NCBI GenBank assembly: GCA_029881775.1
Contig: JAOULY010000007.1
Location: 1-18,345 of the forward strand
DNA from: Gammaproteobacteria bacterium
GTDB taxonomy: Bacteria > Pseudomonadota > Gammaproteobacteria > UBA9214
Direction of reading: 5' to 3'
Length of the DNA: 18,345 nucleotides
Shown here: piece after piece, positions 1 through 8,310 of the stretch
How the letters are laid out: each line of letters opens with the position of its first letter
Numbering within the stretch: the first letter of the stretch is position 1
The notes under the pieces: generated by a model
What the model was told of the DNA's origin: nothing
Seen by the model: only the letters and a program-made list of their open reading frames with translations
The model's database searches: none
Translations under genes and position numbers: made by a program

Positions 1-819
1 GAGGCAACCACCATGAATCACCTCGGCGAGGACACGCACCGCTATAGCGGTATCCGTTTGTGGGGATCAGTGGGCTTTATTCTCGCGGTGGCGTTGCTCG
101 GGCCCGTGCTCGACCGGTGGGGTGCGGGGCTGCTGCCGGTAATCGTGCTGGCCTTGTTCGCATTTATCTGGCTGGGAAGTCTCAGTGTGCCAGAGTCGGC
201 GGCCGCGTATTTGCCGCTCGACCAGGCGCCGCTGATGCACGTTCTGCGGCGTCCGCTGGTGCTGTCCCTGTTGTGCGTCTGCTTCCTGGTGCAGGCCAGC
301 CATGGACCCTATTACGCCTTCTATACCCTGTACCTCGAGGATGCCGGCTATTCCACGGCCGTCATCGGCCAGTTGTGGGCGCTGGGCGTGGTGGCGGAAA
401 TCGGCGTGTTTCTCGTCATGCCGGTGTTGCTGCCACGCTTCGGGGCCCGTCGACTGTTGCTGTTTGCAGTGACGCTGACCCTGCTGCGCTGGTTGTTGAT
501 CGCCGGGTTTGTCGATCAACCCGCGGTAATCGTGTTTGCGCAGACCCTGCATGCCGCCAGTTTCGGCCTGTATCACGCGGTGGCCATATTCATGATCCAC
601 TCGCTCTTCACCGGCGTTCACCAGGGGCGCGGACAGGCGCTCTACAGCAGCGTGAGTTTCGGTGCGGGCGGCGCTGTTGGCAGCCTGGTTAGCGGTTACC
701 TCTGGACGGGCATGGGTCCGCAGGCCATGTACCTGATGGCGGCGGGCATCAGTCTGGTCGCTGTCGCCGTGGTTTATTTCGGCATCCGGCCCGTCGGGGA
801 AATACATAACGGTAGATAG
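1..819 (+). CDS. MFS transporter, HcaT/PPP-permease-like, 5' truncated by window edge
   Basis: This is the C-terminal part of a major facilitator superfamily permease of the HcaT (3-phenylpropionate permease-like, MFS_1_like) group, an inner-membrane transporter. The reading frame is open from base 1, so the ATG at 13 is an internal Met and not the start. The visible protein begins just before the family-typical YSGIRLWGSVGF motif, which in HcaT-like proteins lies in about the fifth membrane helix. About 272 residues are present, against roughly 380-400 in the family, so about 110-130 N-terminal residues lie upstream. About eight hydrophobic segments can be seen: two before a soluble loop (around LPLDQAP) and six after it. 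The stop is TAG at 817-819. The substrate cannot be told from sequence, and the leu genes downstream do not imply leucine transport. The family call is firm and the substrate is unknown. Confidence 0.85.
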   Translation, partial: EATTMNHLGEDTHRYSGIRLWGSVGFILAVALLGPVLDRWGAGLLPVIVLALFAFIWLGSLSVPESAAAYLPLDQAPLMHVLRRPLVLSLLCVCFLVQASHGPYYAFYTLYLEDAGYSTAVIGQLWALGVVAEIGVFLVMPVLLPRFGARRLLLFAVTLTLLRWLLIAGFVDQPAVIVFAQTLHAASFGLYHAVAIFMIHSLFTGVHQGRGQALYSSVSFGAGGAVGSLVSGYLWTGMGPQAMYLMAAGISLVAVAVVYFGIRPVGEIHNGR

Positions 820-860
820 CTTCATTCAGCCTATCCTAATATAATTAATTTTTTCCCCGA
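794..860. repeat. 9-bp perfect inverted repeat flanking the MFS/leuC junction
   Basis: TCGGGGAAA at 794-802 is the exact reverse complement of TTTCCCCGA at 852-860. The arms are 49 nt apart. One lies at the end of the transporter gene and the other in the leuC leader, and the sequence between them is very AT-rich. In a read-through transcript the arms could pair as a long-range stem. No T-tract follows the second arm, so this is not a standard terminator. It may be chance. Confidence 0.4.
840..845 (+). promoter_or_regulatory. Candidate -10 box of a leuCDB promoter
   Basis: A perfect TATAAT sits in an AT-rich island between the transporter stop and leuC. The start site would fall near 852 and leave a leader of about 29 nt. 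The matching -35 region (about 817-822, TAGCTT) is poor, so an activator may be needed or the match may be chance. There is no room for a leucine leader peptide and attenuator as in enterobacteria. Confidence 0.4.
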
Positions 861-880
861 TCGATCGAGTATTGCAACTG

Positions 881-2290
881 ATGTCAGGCAAGACCCTGTA
901 CGACAAACTCTGGGATTCACATCTTGTTCGCCAGGATGATGATGGCACGGCGCTGATCTATATCGACCGCCACCTGGTGCACGAGGTGACATCGCCGCAG
1001 GCGTTTGAAGGCCTGCGCCTGGCCGGTCGCCAGCCATGGCGTACCGGTTCGATCCTGGCGGTACCCGACCACAATGTGCCGACCACCGACCGGCGTGCCG
1101 GTATTGCCGACCCGGTCTCGCGTGTGCAGGTTGAAACACTCGACCGCAACTGTGCCGAGTACGGCATCACGGAATTCTCCATGCTCGACCCGCGCCAGGG
1201 CATCGTGCACGTGATCGGACCCGAGCAGGGTGCCACGTTACCGGGCATGACCGTGGTGTGTGGTGATTCGCATACCTCGACGCATGGTGCATTTGGTGCG
1301 CTGGCCTTCGGCATCGGTACGTCCGATGTGGAACACGTGCTGGCTACGCAATGCCTGATCCTGAAGAAAACCGGCAGCCTGTTGATACGTGTGGATGGGG
1401 CGCTGGCGCCCGGCGTGTCGGCCAAGGACATTGTGCTGGCCATTATCGGGCGGATCGGTACGGCCGGTGGGACCGGTTCTTCCATCGAGTTTGCCGGTAC
1501 TGCCATGCGATCACTCAGTATGGAAGGGCGCATGACAGTCTGTAATATGGCGATCGAGGCAGGTGCGCGGGCCGGCATGGTCGCAGTTGACGACACGACC
1601 ATTGAATATGTTGCCGGGCGTCCCTATGCGCCGAAAGGTGCACAATGGGAACAGGCAGTATCAGGCTGGCGTGATCTGCACAGTGATGATGATGCGTCAT
1701 TCGATCGAAGCGTGTCACTGGATGCGAGCAGCCTGGTGCCGCAGGTGACCTGGGGTACATCGCCGGAGATGGTGACCGGCATTGACGGCGTGGTGCCGGA
1801 CCCGGATAACGAGCCGGACAGTGTCAGGCGCGAGGGTATGCGCAAGGCGCTGGCTTACATGGACTTGCAGCCGGGTACGCCGATCACGTCGATTCGCCCC
1901 GATCATGTATTTATCGGTTCCTGCACCAATGCGCGCATCGAGGATTTGCGCGCGGCCGCCAGCGTGATACGCGGGCGCACAGTCCACCCCGGCATCAAGC
2001 AGGCGCTGGTTGTGCCGGGTTCCGGACTGGTCAAACAACAGGCCGAGGCGGAGGGCTTGCATACCCTGTTTCTTGAGGCGGGATTTGAATGGCGTGAACC
2101 GGGTTGTTCCATGTGCCTGGCGATGAATGCAGATCGCCTGCAGGCCGGCGAGCGTTGCGCATCAACGTCCAACCGGAATTTCGAAGGCCGCCAGGGACAG
2201 GGTGGCCGTACGCACCTGGTCAGTCCGGCAATGGCCGCGATCGCGGCCGTAACAGGCCACTTTGCCGATGTGAGTAAGGAACCGGCCTGA
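881..2290 (+). CDS. leuC: 3-isopropylmalate dehydratase, large subunit
   Basis: LeuC is the catalytic [4Fe-4S] subunit of isopropylmalate isomerase. With LeuD it converts 2-isopropylmalate to 3-isopropylmalate in leucine synthesis, in the cytoplasm. The protein has 469 residues from ATG 881, close to the 466 of E. coli. It has the aconitase-superfamily CGDSHTSTHGAFG segment, and the three cluster ligands are visible: C348 in FIGSCTNARIEDL, and C409 and C412 in PGCSMCLAMN. A longer frame begins at TTG 872, but ATG 881 gives an N-terminus (MSGKTLYDKLW) that lines up with known LeuC proteins. The ribosome site is weak (GAG at 867-869). It is the first gene of leuC-leuD-leuB, and leuD starts 19 nt after its stop. 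No leuA lies in the window. Confidence 0.97.
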   Translation: MSGKTLYDKLWDSHLVRQDDDGTALIYIDRHLVHEVTSPQAFEGLRLAGRQPWRTGSILAVPDHNVPTTDRRAGIADPVSRVQVETLDRNCAEYGITEFSMLDPRQGIVHVIGPEQGATLPGMTVVCGDSHTSTHGAFGALAFGIGTSDVEHVLATQCLILKKTGSLLIRVDGALAPGVSAKDIVLAIIGRIGTAGGTGSSIEFAGTAMRSLSMEGRMTVCNMAIEAGARAGMVAVDDTTIEYVAGRPYAPKGAQWEQAVSGWRDLHSDDDASFDRSVSLDASSLVPQVTWGTSPEMVTGIDGVVPDPDNEPDSVRREGMRKALAYMDLQPGTPITSIRPDHVFIGSCTNARIEDLRAAASVIRGRTVHPGIKQALVVPGSGLVKQQAEAEGLHTLFLEAGFEWREPGCSMCLAMNADRLQAGERCASTSNRNFEGRQGQGGRTHLVSPAMAAIAAVTGHFADVSKEPA

Positions 2291-2309
2291 CGGCCGGCAG
2301 GTAACCGGG

Positions 2310-2954
2310 ATGGATAAATTCGACACCTTTACTGGAATAGTCGCGCCACTGGATCGGCCCAATGTCGATACCGACGCAATCATTCCCAAGCAGTTTCTGA
2401 AATCGATACAGCGCAGCGGCTTCGGCCCGAACCTGTTCGACGAGTGGCGTTATCTCGACCACGGCGAACCGGGCAAGGATAATAGTGCCCGGCCGCTTAA
2501 CCCGGATTTCGTGCTTAACCAGGCGCGCTATCGGGACGCCAGTATCCTGCTGGGCCGCGAGAACTTCGGTTGCGGCTCGTCACGCGAGCATGCCGTGTGG
2601 GCGCTGCTTGATGATGGTTTCCGTGTCGTCATTGCGCCGTCATTTGCAGATATCTTTTTCAATAACTGTTTCAAAAACGGTGTCCTCCCGGTCGTGTTGC
2701 CGGCGGCTACAGTGGAAGCACTGTTTGCGGCAACGACTGCAACACCGGGGTATGCGCTGCGGGTTGATTTGCAGGCGCAGCGGATCGAGGCGCCGGGGCT
2801 GGATGCAATCGGATTTGAAATTGACCCGTTTCGCAAGGACTGCCTGCTACGCGGGCTCGACGACATCGGTCTTACCCTGCAGCATGCGGATGCCATCCGG
2901 GCATTCGAGGACAGGCATCGGCAGGCCGCTCCGTGGCTATTTAACAAGCCGTAA
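2310..2954 (+). CDS. leuD: 3-isopropylmalate dehydratase, small subunit
   Basis: LeuD is the small swivel-domain subunit that completes isopropylmalate isomerase with LeuC. It has 214 residues, against 201 in E. coli. Diagnostic motifs are the start DKFDTFTGIVAPLDRPNVDTDAIIPKQ (read in parts), the ENFGCGSSREHA loop beginning at E84, and the FADIFFNNCFKNGVLP segment after it. An AGG at 2299-2301 lies 8 nt upstream of the ATG as a Shine-Dalgarno site. Spacing to leuC is 19 nt and to leuB 25 nt, consistent with one operon. Confidence 0.97.
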   Translation: MDKFDTFTGIVAPLDRPNVDTDAIIPKQFLKSIQRSGFGPNLFDEWRYLDHGEPGKDNSARPLNPDFVLNQARYRDASILLGRENFGCGSSREHAVWALLDDGFRVVIAPSFADIFFNNCFKNGVLPVVLPAATVEALFAATTATPGYALRVDLQAQRIEAPGLDAIGFEIDPFRKDCLLRGLDDIGLTLQHADAIRAFEDRHRQAAPWLFNKP

Positions 2955-2979
2955 CAAAAACACTTTATAAGTAATTGAT

Positions 2980-4065
2980 ATGACATATAAAATAGCAATA
3001 TTGCCGGGCGATGGCATTGGTCCCGAGATCGTCACCGAGGCCGAGAAAGTGCTGCTGGAGCTGCGCACGGGCTTCGGTTTCCAGGCAGAGCTGCTACATG
3101 CCCATGTCGGTGGCGCCGCCTATGAGGCTGAGGGACATCCGTTACCTGCCAGCACACTGGCTGTCGTGCGGGACGCCGATGCCATCCTGCTGGGGTCCGT
3201 GGGTGGGCCGCAATGGGACGGGCTGGACCGTGCGCTGCGCCCGGAACAGGGCTTGCTGGGCCTGCGTGCCGAGCTGGAACTGTTTTCCAACCTGCGTCCG
3301 GCAATCCTGTACCCGCAACTGGCCGATGCATCGACGCTTAAAGCGGACGTGGTCAGCGGGCTGGACCTTATGATCGTGCGTGAACTGACCGGTGGTATCT
3401 ATTTTGGTCAGCCGCGCGGTATTCGCACGCGCGAGGATGGCCAGAAAGAAGGCTTCAATACGCTGGTTTACAGTGAAGGCGAGATCGAGCGAATCGGGCG
3501 TTCGGCGTTCACTATTGCACAGAAACGTGACAGGCGGTTGTGTTCGGTGGACAAGGCAAACGTGCTGGAGTGCAGCGAGTTGTGGCGCGAAGTGATGAAC
3601 CGGCTTGCCGGCGAGTATCCGGATGTAGCCTTGTCGCACATGTACGTGGACAATGCCGCCATGCAACTGGTGCGCGCACCCAGGCAGTTTGATGTCATGG
3701 TAACGGGTAACATGTTCGGTGATATCCTGTCCGACGCCGCCGCCATGCTGACCGGGTCGATTGGCATGCTGCCATCAGCATCCCTTGATAAGAATGGCAA
3801 GGGTATGTACGAGCCAATCCACGGGTCTGCGCCGGATATCGCCGGCCAGGGCGTGGCCAACCCGCTGGCGACTATCCTGTCGGTTGCCATGATGCTGCGT
3901 TACAGCCTTGATCGTGCGGATCTTGCCGGCACTGTCGAGAAAGCGGTCGGTCATGTACTGGACAAGGGGCTGCGGACACCGGATATTGCAGCGGATGGCG
4001 CGCAGGTTGTCGGGACGGCCGCAATGGGTGACGCGGTCATAGAATCGCTGCGTGAATTGCAGTAA
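2980..4065 (+). CDS. leuB: 3-isopropylmalate dehydrogenase
   Basis: LeuB is the NAD-dependent oxidative decarboxylase that turns 3-isopropylmalate into 2-oxoisocaproate, the precursor transaminated to leucine. It has 361 residues, typical of the family. Catalytic K192 lies in VDKANVLE. The metal-binding aspartates are D224 (in YVDNAAMQL), D248 and D252 (in FGDILSDAAA). All are shifted by -3 relative to the E. coli numbering I recall (K195, D227, D251, D255). The start region is unusual: the 25-nt gap and first codons are strongly AT-rich with no good Shine-Dalgarno, so initiation probably relies on an unstructured leader or coupling with leuD. A TATAAG at 2966-2971 might be an internal -10 box, but no -35 box goes with it. 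Confidence 0.97.
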   Translation: MTYKIAILPGDGIGPEIVTEAEKVLLELRTGFGFQAELLHAHVGGAAYEAEGHPLPASTLAVVRDADAILLGSVGGPQWDGLDRALRPEQGLLGLRAELELFSNLRPAILYPQLADASTLKADVVSGLDLMIVRELTGGIYFGQPRGIRTREDGQKEGFNTLVYSEGEIERIGRSAFTIAQKRDRRLCSVDKANVLECSELWREVMNRLAGEYPDVALSHMYVDNAAMQLVRAPRQFDVMVTGNMFGDILSDAAAMLTGSIGMLPSASLDKNGKGMYEPIHGSAPDIAGQGVANPLATILSVAMMLRYSLDRADLAGTVEKAVGHVLDKGLRTPDIAADGAQVVGTAAMGDAVIESLRELQ

Positions 4066-4089
4066 ATACAGTTAACAGGTAGTGAAAAA

Positions 4090-5112
4090 ATGTCAGATAC
4101 ATATGATGTAGCAGTGGTCGGGGCTACCGGCGCGGTTGGTGAGACCATGCTGGAGATACTGGAGCAGCGCAAGTTTCCGGCAGGCAAGGTTTACCCGCTT
4201 GCCAGCGCCCGCTCGGCCGGCAAACGCATTCCCTTTCGCGGTACTCACCTGTTGGTCGAGGACCTCGATGGTTTCGATTTCAGCAAGGTCAGGATCGGTC
4301 TGTTTTCCGCCGGCGCATCGATTTCGGAAAAGTACGCGCCGATAGCAGCCGCTGCCGGTTGTGTTGTGGTGGATAATACCTCGCAGTTTCGCTACGACGA
4401 CGAGATCCCGCTGGTGGTTCCGGAAGTAAATCCCGAAGCCATTGCCGGTTACAAGCGCCACGGCATCATTGCCAATCCGAACTGCTCAACTATCCAGATG
4501 CTGGTCGCCCTCAAGCCTATTCACGATGCGGTCGGAATCGAGCGCATCAATGTCTGTACCTACCAGGCCGTTTCCGGCACCGGCAAGGAAGCGATCGAGG
4601 AACTGGCCGGGCAGACGGCCGGCCTGCTGAACGGCAAATCGGTCGAGGCAAAGGTTTATCCGAAGCAGATCGCTTTCAATGTACTGCCGCATATTGATGT
4701 GTTCCAGGACAACGGCTACACCAAGGAAGAAATGAAAATGGTGTGGGAAACGCAGAAGATCATGGGCGATGACTCGATCCGCGTGAACCCGACGGCGGTT
4801 CGGGTGCCGGTATTCTATGGTCATTCAGAAGCGGTGCATATTGAGACACGTGACAAGCTGTCGGCTGAAGACGCGCGCAAATTGCTGGAAAAAGCACCGG
4901 GCGTCGTGGTCATGGATGGCCGCTGTGACGGTGGTTATCCGACCGCTGTAACCGAGGGGGCAACGCATGACCCGGTTTACGTGGGGCGAATTCGTGACGA
5001 TATCTCACATCCCAGGGGTTTAGACATGTGGATCGTCGCCGATAACGTGCGCAAGGGTGCCGCTCTAAACAGTATCCAGATAGCTGAAATATTGGTGAAA
5101 GACTATTTCTAG
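4090..5112 (+). CDS. asd: Aspartate-semialdehyde dehydrogenase
   Basis: Asd reduces aspartyl-4-phosphate to aspartate-4-semialdehyde with NADPH, the branch point to lysine, diaminopimelate, threonine and methionine. The 340-residue protein has the N-terminal nucleotide loop VGATGAVGETML (about residues 10-21). Catalytic C132 is in NPNCSTIQ, substrate-binding R101 in SQFRYDDE, and R238 and H245 in RVPVFYGHSEAVH with the R-x6-H spacing seen in E. coli Asd. It belongs to the shorter Usg/Bacillus-like branch, not the roughly 370-residue enterobacterial type. Because the cysteine and histidine are intact it should be an active enzyme, not a silent Usg homologue. A ribosome site, AGGTAGTGA, starts at 4077. 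It sits 24 nt after leuB and 77 nt before fimV, as in Pseudomonas-type gene orders. Confidence 0.95.
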   Translation: MSDTYDVAVVGATGAVGETMLEILEQRKFPAGKVYPLASARSAGKRIPFRGTHLLVEDLDGFDFSKVRIGLFSAGASISEKYAPIAAAAGCVVVDNTSQFRYDDEIPLVVPEVNPEAIAGYKRHGIIANPNCSTIQMLVALKPIHDAVGIERINVCTYQAVSGTGKEAIEELAGQTAGLLNGKSVEAKVYPKQIAFNVLPHIDVFQDNGYTKEEMKMVWETQKIMGDDSIRVNPTAVRVPVFYGHSEAVHIETRDKLSAEDARKLLEKAPGVVVMDGRCDGGYPTAVTEGATHDPVYVGRIRDDISHPRGLDMWIVADNVRKGAALNSIQIAEILVKDYF

Positions 5113-5120
5113 GCTATAGT
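5092..5120 (+). promoter_or_regulatory. Candidate sigma-70 promoter for fimV
   Basis: TTGGTG (5092-5097) and TATAGT (5115-5120) are exactly 17 nt apart and straddle the end of asd. The -10 box matches consensus at five of six bases, but the -35 box matches at only three. The start would fall near 5127, 63 nt before fimV. Transcription from the leu-asd side may also reach fimV, since no terminator is seen between them. Confidence 0.4.
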
Positions 5121-5189
5121 CTGCAGCCAATCCAGCAGCATCCTGGCACCTGATTCGCAGCTCAACCTGAAATGAAGGGGATATAAGGA

Positions 5190-7385
5190 ATGTTCAGAAA
5201 ATCGGCTGTCATGACAGCACTGCTGCTTGCCACGCTTTCTGCGCAGGTATTTGCGCTCGGACTGGGTGATATTGATATGCGCTCGGCGCTCAACCAGCCG
5301 ATGGATGCGGTTATCGAGCTGACCTCGGCGACTGCGGCAGACATCGACGATATCGATGTATCACTGGCATCTCTTGAAGATCATTCACGTGCAGGCCTGT
5401 CCAAGGCCGCCATCCTGGCTGATTTCCGCTTCACTATTGAAAAGAATGCAGCCGGCAAGCCGGTCGTGCGGATCAGAAGTGACTCGCTGGTGCGTGAGCC
5501 CTACCTTGAATTTATGCTGGAGCTGGACTGGTCGCGTGGTCGCCTGCTGCGCCAGTATACCGTGCTGGTCGATCCGCCCGTCACCATGCCGGCGACACCG
5601 GCGGTTCCGGTAGCACCGGTAACCCGCCAGGCGGCACCGGCACCGAGGCCGGTAACCCGGCCGCCCGTCGCAGAACCTGTCCGGCAGCCGGTTGCTGCAC
5701 CGACAACGGTTGATGTCGCGCCAGCGCCGGAGACGGGTGATTACGGACCGATTCGCCGCAGCGAAACCCTCTGGTCGATTGCCGAGCGGATTCGTCCGGA
5801 CCGTGAAATTACGATTGAACAGGTCATGCTGGCCCTGCAGCGTGCCAACCCGCATGCGTTTGAAGGTAACAATATAAACCGCCTGCGCAGAGGTGTGACC
5901 CTGACCGTACCGACGCGTGACGATATCCTGTCGATGAGTTCACGTGCGGCACGGGCCGAATCCCAACGCCAGTTTGAAGAATGGAAAACTGCGCGTGCTC
6001 TCCCGGCAGCGCCTGCTGCAGAGGCAGCACCTGAAGCAGAGGCCTCGGTGGCTGAGCAGGCAGAGGTCGACGTGAGTCCCGCCGATGCAGTCGATGAGGC
6101 GCAAGGTGAATCGCGTTTACAGCTGGTGGCGCCGGAAACAGATGCTGTCAGCGGCGATGCACTGCCGGGTGTTCCGGCGACAGGCGATGCGGTCTCCGGA
6201 GAAAAGGAAATACAGCAACAACTGGCGCTGGCTACCGAAGAGGTTGTCGCTGAACGCGCTCAATCCAGGGAGTTGCAGTCACGTGTCGGTGAGCTGGAAG
6301 AGCAGATAACGACCATGAAGCGCCTGCTGGAGCTCAAGGACGACGAGCTTGCCAGGCTGCAGCAAACACTGGGTGCCGATGAGACTTTGCCGGTAGAAGA
6401 GCCACTCGCAGTTGTGGAAAACATCATGTCTGATGCGGCAGCCGAGGATGAGGCCGGCGTCGAAGAATCTGCCGAGGCGGCTGGTGAGGTGGCGGCCGTG
6501 GTGGCTGACACTGCCGGGACAGGCGTGACCGGGCTCAAGGACCAGGCGACCGGACTGGTCAATCGCCTGATGGAAAATCCCTTGCTGGCCGGGCTGGGTG
6601 TGCTGGTGGCAATGTTTCTGGGTGGATTTGTCTGGGCATCGACCCGTTCCCGGTCAAGTGCCGGGATGCTCGATGACGATATGACGATGGAGCGGCAACT
6701 GGCAGAGGTTATCGCCCGTGATCCCGAACGGTCAGTGCCGGACGTGGCAGTCAATGAACCCGAACCGGTGATGGAAAACGATTTCGCACCGGAGTCCGAA
6801 AACGATGCAGACAGCGATCCGGTTACAGAGGCGGATGTCTACCTCGCATACGGCCGGATACAGCAGGCAGAAGATGTGTTGCTGGCAGCCCTGCAGTCAC
6901 GCCCCGAAAATATGGAGGCGCGGCTGAAATTGCTGGAGGTTTACCATTCCGGCGGTAATACCGTTGCGTTTGACCAGGCGGCGGCTGCCTTCCACGAGAT
7001 GTTCGGTGAAGGCAATAGCAACTGGCAAAGGATCGCAGCCATGGGAATATCCATGTCGCCGAACAACACACTTTATGGTGGTAAACAGGCATCTGCCGAC
7101 GAAGGTGACTTCGATATGGACCTGTCGGGTCTCGATGAAGATGCACCAGCGGAAGATTCACACACCATTGAATTCACGCTTAATGCCGGCGACGATGAAG
7201 ACGAAGATGCCGGCGAAGGGCTGCTGGAAGCCGATGACGAGGTTACCACCAAGCTGGATCTGGCGCGTGCCTATATCGATATGGACGACCAGGACAGCGC
7301 ACGCAGTATACTTGGCGAGGTTATCCAGGAAGGTAATGCAGAACAGAAAGAGGAAGCGGAGAGTATTATCTCCAAACTTGCCTGA
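5190..7385 (+). CDS. fimV: FimV/HubP-type polar hub protein with LysM domain
   Basis: FimV is an inner-membrane protein that organises the cell pole and supports type IV pilus function and twitching in Pseudomonas; Vibrio HubP is its relative. The 731-residue protein has a signal peptide (about 1-22, likely cut after QVFA) and a FimV N-terminal domain (about 23-130). A Pro/Ala/Val-rich linker follows, then a LysM peptidoglycan-binding domain (about 185-243), an acidic Ala/Glu-rich stretch, a coiled coil (about 338-397) and one membrane helix (about 465-483). A cytoplasmic acidic region contains a TPR-like unit (about 548-630). The conserved FimV C-terminal domain (about 682-731, DLARAYIDMDDQDSARSILGEV) ends the protein. 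AAGGGG at 5175-5180 is a good ribosome site. At 731 residues it is shorter than the Pseudomonas protein, which exceeds 900. A terminator follows directly. Confidence 0.93.
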   Translation: MFRKSAVMTALLLATLSAQVFALGLGDIDMRSALNQPMDAVIELTSATAADIDDIDVSLASLEDHSRAGLSKAAILADFRFTIEKNAAGKPVVRIRSDSLVREPYLEFMLELDWSRGRLLRQYTVLVDPPVTMPATPAVPVAPVTRQAAPAPRPVTRPPVAEPVRQPVAAPTTVDVAPAPETGDYGPIRRSETLWSIAERIRPDREITIEQVMLALQRANPHAFEGNNINRLRRGVTLTVPTRDDILSMSSRAARAESQRQFEEWKTARALPAAPAAEAAPEAEASVAEQAEVDVSPADAVDEAQGESRLQLVAPETDAVSGDALPGVPATGDAVSGEKEIQQQLALATEEVVAERAQSRELQSRVGELEEQITTMKRLLELKDDELARLQQTLGADETLPVEEPLAVVENIMSDAAAEDEAGVEESAEAAGEVAAVVADTAGTGVTGLKDQATGLVNRLMENPLLAGLGVLVAMFLGGFVWASTRSRSSAGMLDDDMTMERQLAEVIARDPERSVPDVAVNEPEPVMENDFAPESENDADSDPVTEADVYLAYGRIQQAEDVLLAALQSRPENMEARLKLLEVYHSGGNTVAFDQAAAAFHEMFGEGNSNWQRIAAMGISMSPNNTLYGGKQASADEGDFDMDLSGLDEDAPAEDSHTIEFTLNAGDDEDEDAGEGLLEADDEVTTKLDLARAYIDMDDQDSARSILGEVIQEGNAEQKEEAESIISKLA

Positions 7386-7420
7386 TAATCGACGCCAACT
7401 GCTGTTTATGACTGAATAAT

Positions 7421-7448
7421 CGTTCCCGCCATGCGGGAACGTTTCATT
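7421..7448 (+). terminator. Intrinsic terminator after fimV
   Basis: CGTTCCCGC (7421-7429) and GCGGGAACG (7433-7441) form a perfect 9-bp stem with a 3-nt CAT loop, followed by the T-rich TTTCATT. It lies 35 nt after the fimV stop. It should end the leu-asd-fimV transcription block before truA. Confidence 0.85.
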
Positions 7449-7529
7449 CCGGGGTTAGCAACACCTGCACCCGGCTTGCACACTGGATAGGCGCGTAGTC
7501 CCGGACGTCATCGAACCCGCTTTATAGAC

Positions 7530-8309
7530 ATGAGAATCGCGCTTGGCATCGAGTATGACGGGTCTGCCTACTTTGGCTGGCAGCGTCAGGCCGAGGGGGC
7601 GACTGTCCAGGCGTGTGTGGAGCACGCTATCTCCGTGGTGGCTAACCACGCCACCCGGGTCGTCTGTGCCGGGCGAACGGATACCGGCGTGCACGCCACC
7701 TGCCAGGTCATACACTTCGACACCACGGCCATGCGCAGCGATTCCAACTGGGTGAAGGGCGTCAACGCCAACATGCCGCATGATATCCGGGTGCAATGGG
7801 CCATGCCGGTCGATGAACAGTTTCATGCGCGCTTCTCGGCGCGCCGCCGGCACTACCGATATGTCATTCTCAACAGGCCGGTTGCCAGTGCGGTTTTGCA
7901 ACGCCGTGTATGTCATGAGAGCCGGCCACTTGACCACAACAGTATGCAAAAGGCAGCGCTGGCGCTGCTCGGCGAGCACGACTTCACCGCGTTCCGTGCG
8001 GTGGCGTGCCAGGCGAAGAGTCCACGCCGGGAAATCTACCGGCTTGATGTCACCCGGTCGGGGAATTGCATTTATATTGATGTTGAAGCGAATGCATTCC
8101 TGCACCACATGGTGCGTTGCATCGCCGGTGTGCTGCTGGCCATTGGCCGTGGCGAGCAACCGGTGGGCTGGACGGTCGATGTGCTGGCGTCACGGGACCG
8201 GACACTCAGCGGCGTGAACGCACCGCCCGGCGGGCTCTACCTGGTGAATGTGAGCTACGAACCTGCCTTTAGTCTGCCTGGCGAGCCTTATCTGCCGGTA
8301 TTCGGCTAA
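7530..8309 (+). CDS. truA: tRNA pseudouridine(38-40) synthase
   Basis: TruA converts uridines 38, 39 and 40 in the tRNA anticodon arm to pseudouridine. It has 259 residues, within the family range. The N-terminal RIALGIEYDGSAYFGWQRQ motif and the catalytic AGRTDTGVHA loop are present, with D51 the likely nucleophile (E. coli D60). The C-terminal half has the typical FLHHMVRCIAGVLLAIGRG segment. The start is ATG 7530, since the protein aligns with family N-termini there. No Shine-Dalgarno is visible in the preceding bases, and no convincing promoter was found in the 81 nt after the fimV terminator. It stands apart from trpF by 71 nt. It is often found next to trpF in gammaproteobacteria. Confidence 0.96.
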   Translation: MRIALGIEYDGSAYFGWQRQAEGATVQACVEHAISVVANHATRVVCAGRTDTGVHATCQVIHFDTTAMRSDSNWVKGVNANMPHDIRVQWAMPVDEQFHARFSARRRHYRYVILNRPVASAVLQRRVCHESRPLDHNSMQKAALALLGEHDFTAFRAVACQAKSPRREIYRLDVTRSGNCIYIDVEANAFLHHMVRCIAGVLLAIGRGEQPVGWTVDVLASRDRTLSGVNAPPGGLYLVNVSYEPAFSLPGEPYLPVFG

Positions 8310-8310
8310 T

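Noticed and set aside
67..825. 252-codon minus-strand frame opposite the MFS gene
   Set aside because: It is a shadow of a GC-rich coding sequence. The plus frame has clear membrane helices and family motifs, while the minus frame has only low-complexity Gln/His/Arg composition.
849..854. Run of six T residues as a terminator for the MFS gene
   Set aside because: No hairpin lies directly before it. The nearest complementary arm is about 50 nt away and pairs with bases after the run begins.
872..880. TTG 872 as the leuC start
   Set aside because: It adds three residues with no ribosome site, and ATG 881 matches the usual LeuC N-terminus.
820..880. Leucine leader peptide and attenuator
   Set aside because: Only 61 nt separate the genes, with no short frame rich in Leu codons and no paired hairpins.
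5172..5186. Four-codon frame (ATG AAG GGG ATA TAA) before fimV
   Set aside because: It overlaps the fimV Shine-Dalgarno and has no ribosome site of its own. It is most likely chance.
5600..5720. Pro/Ala/Val-rich repeats in fimV as a DNA tandem repeat
   Set aside because: The similarity is at the level of amino acid composition in a linker. The DNA units are irregular and not tandem copies.
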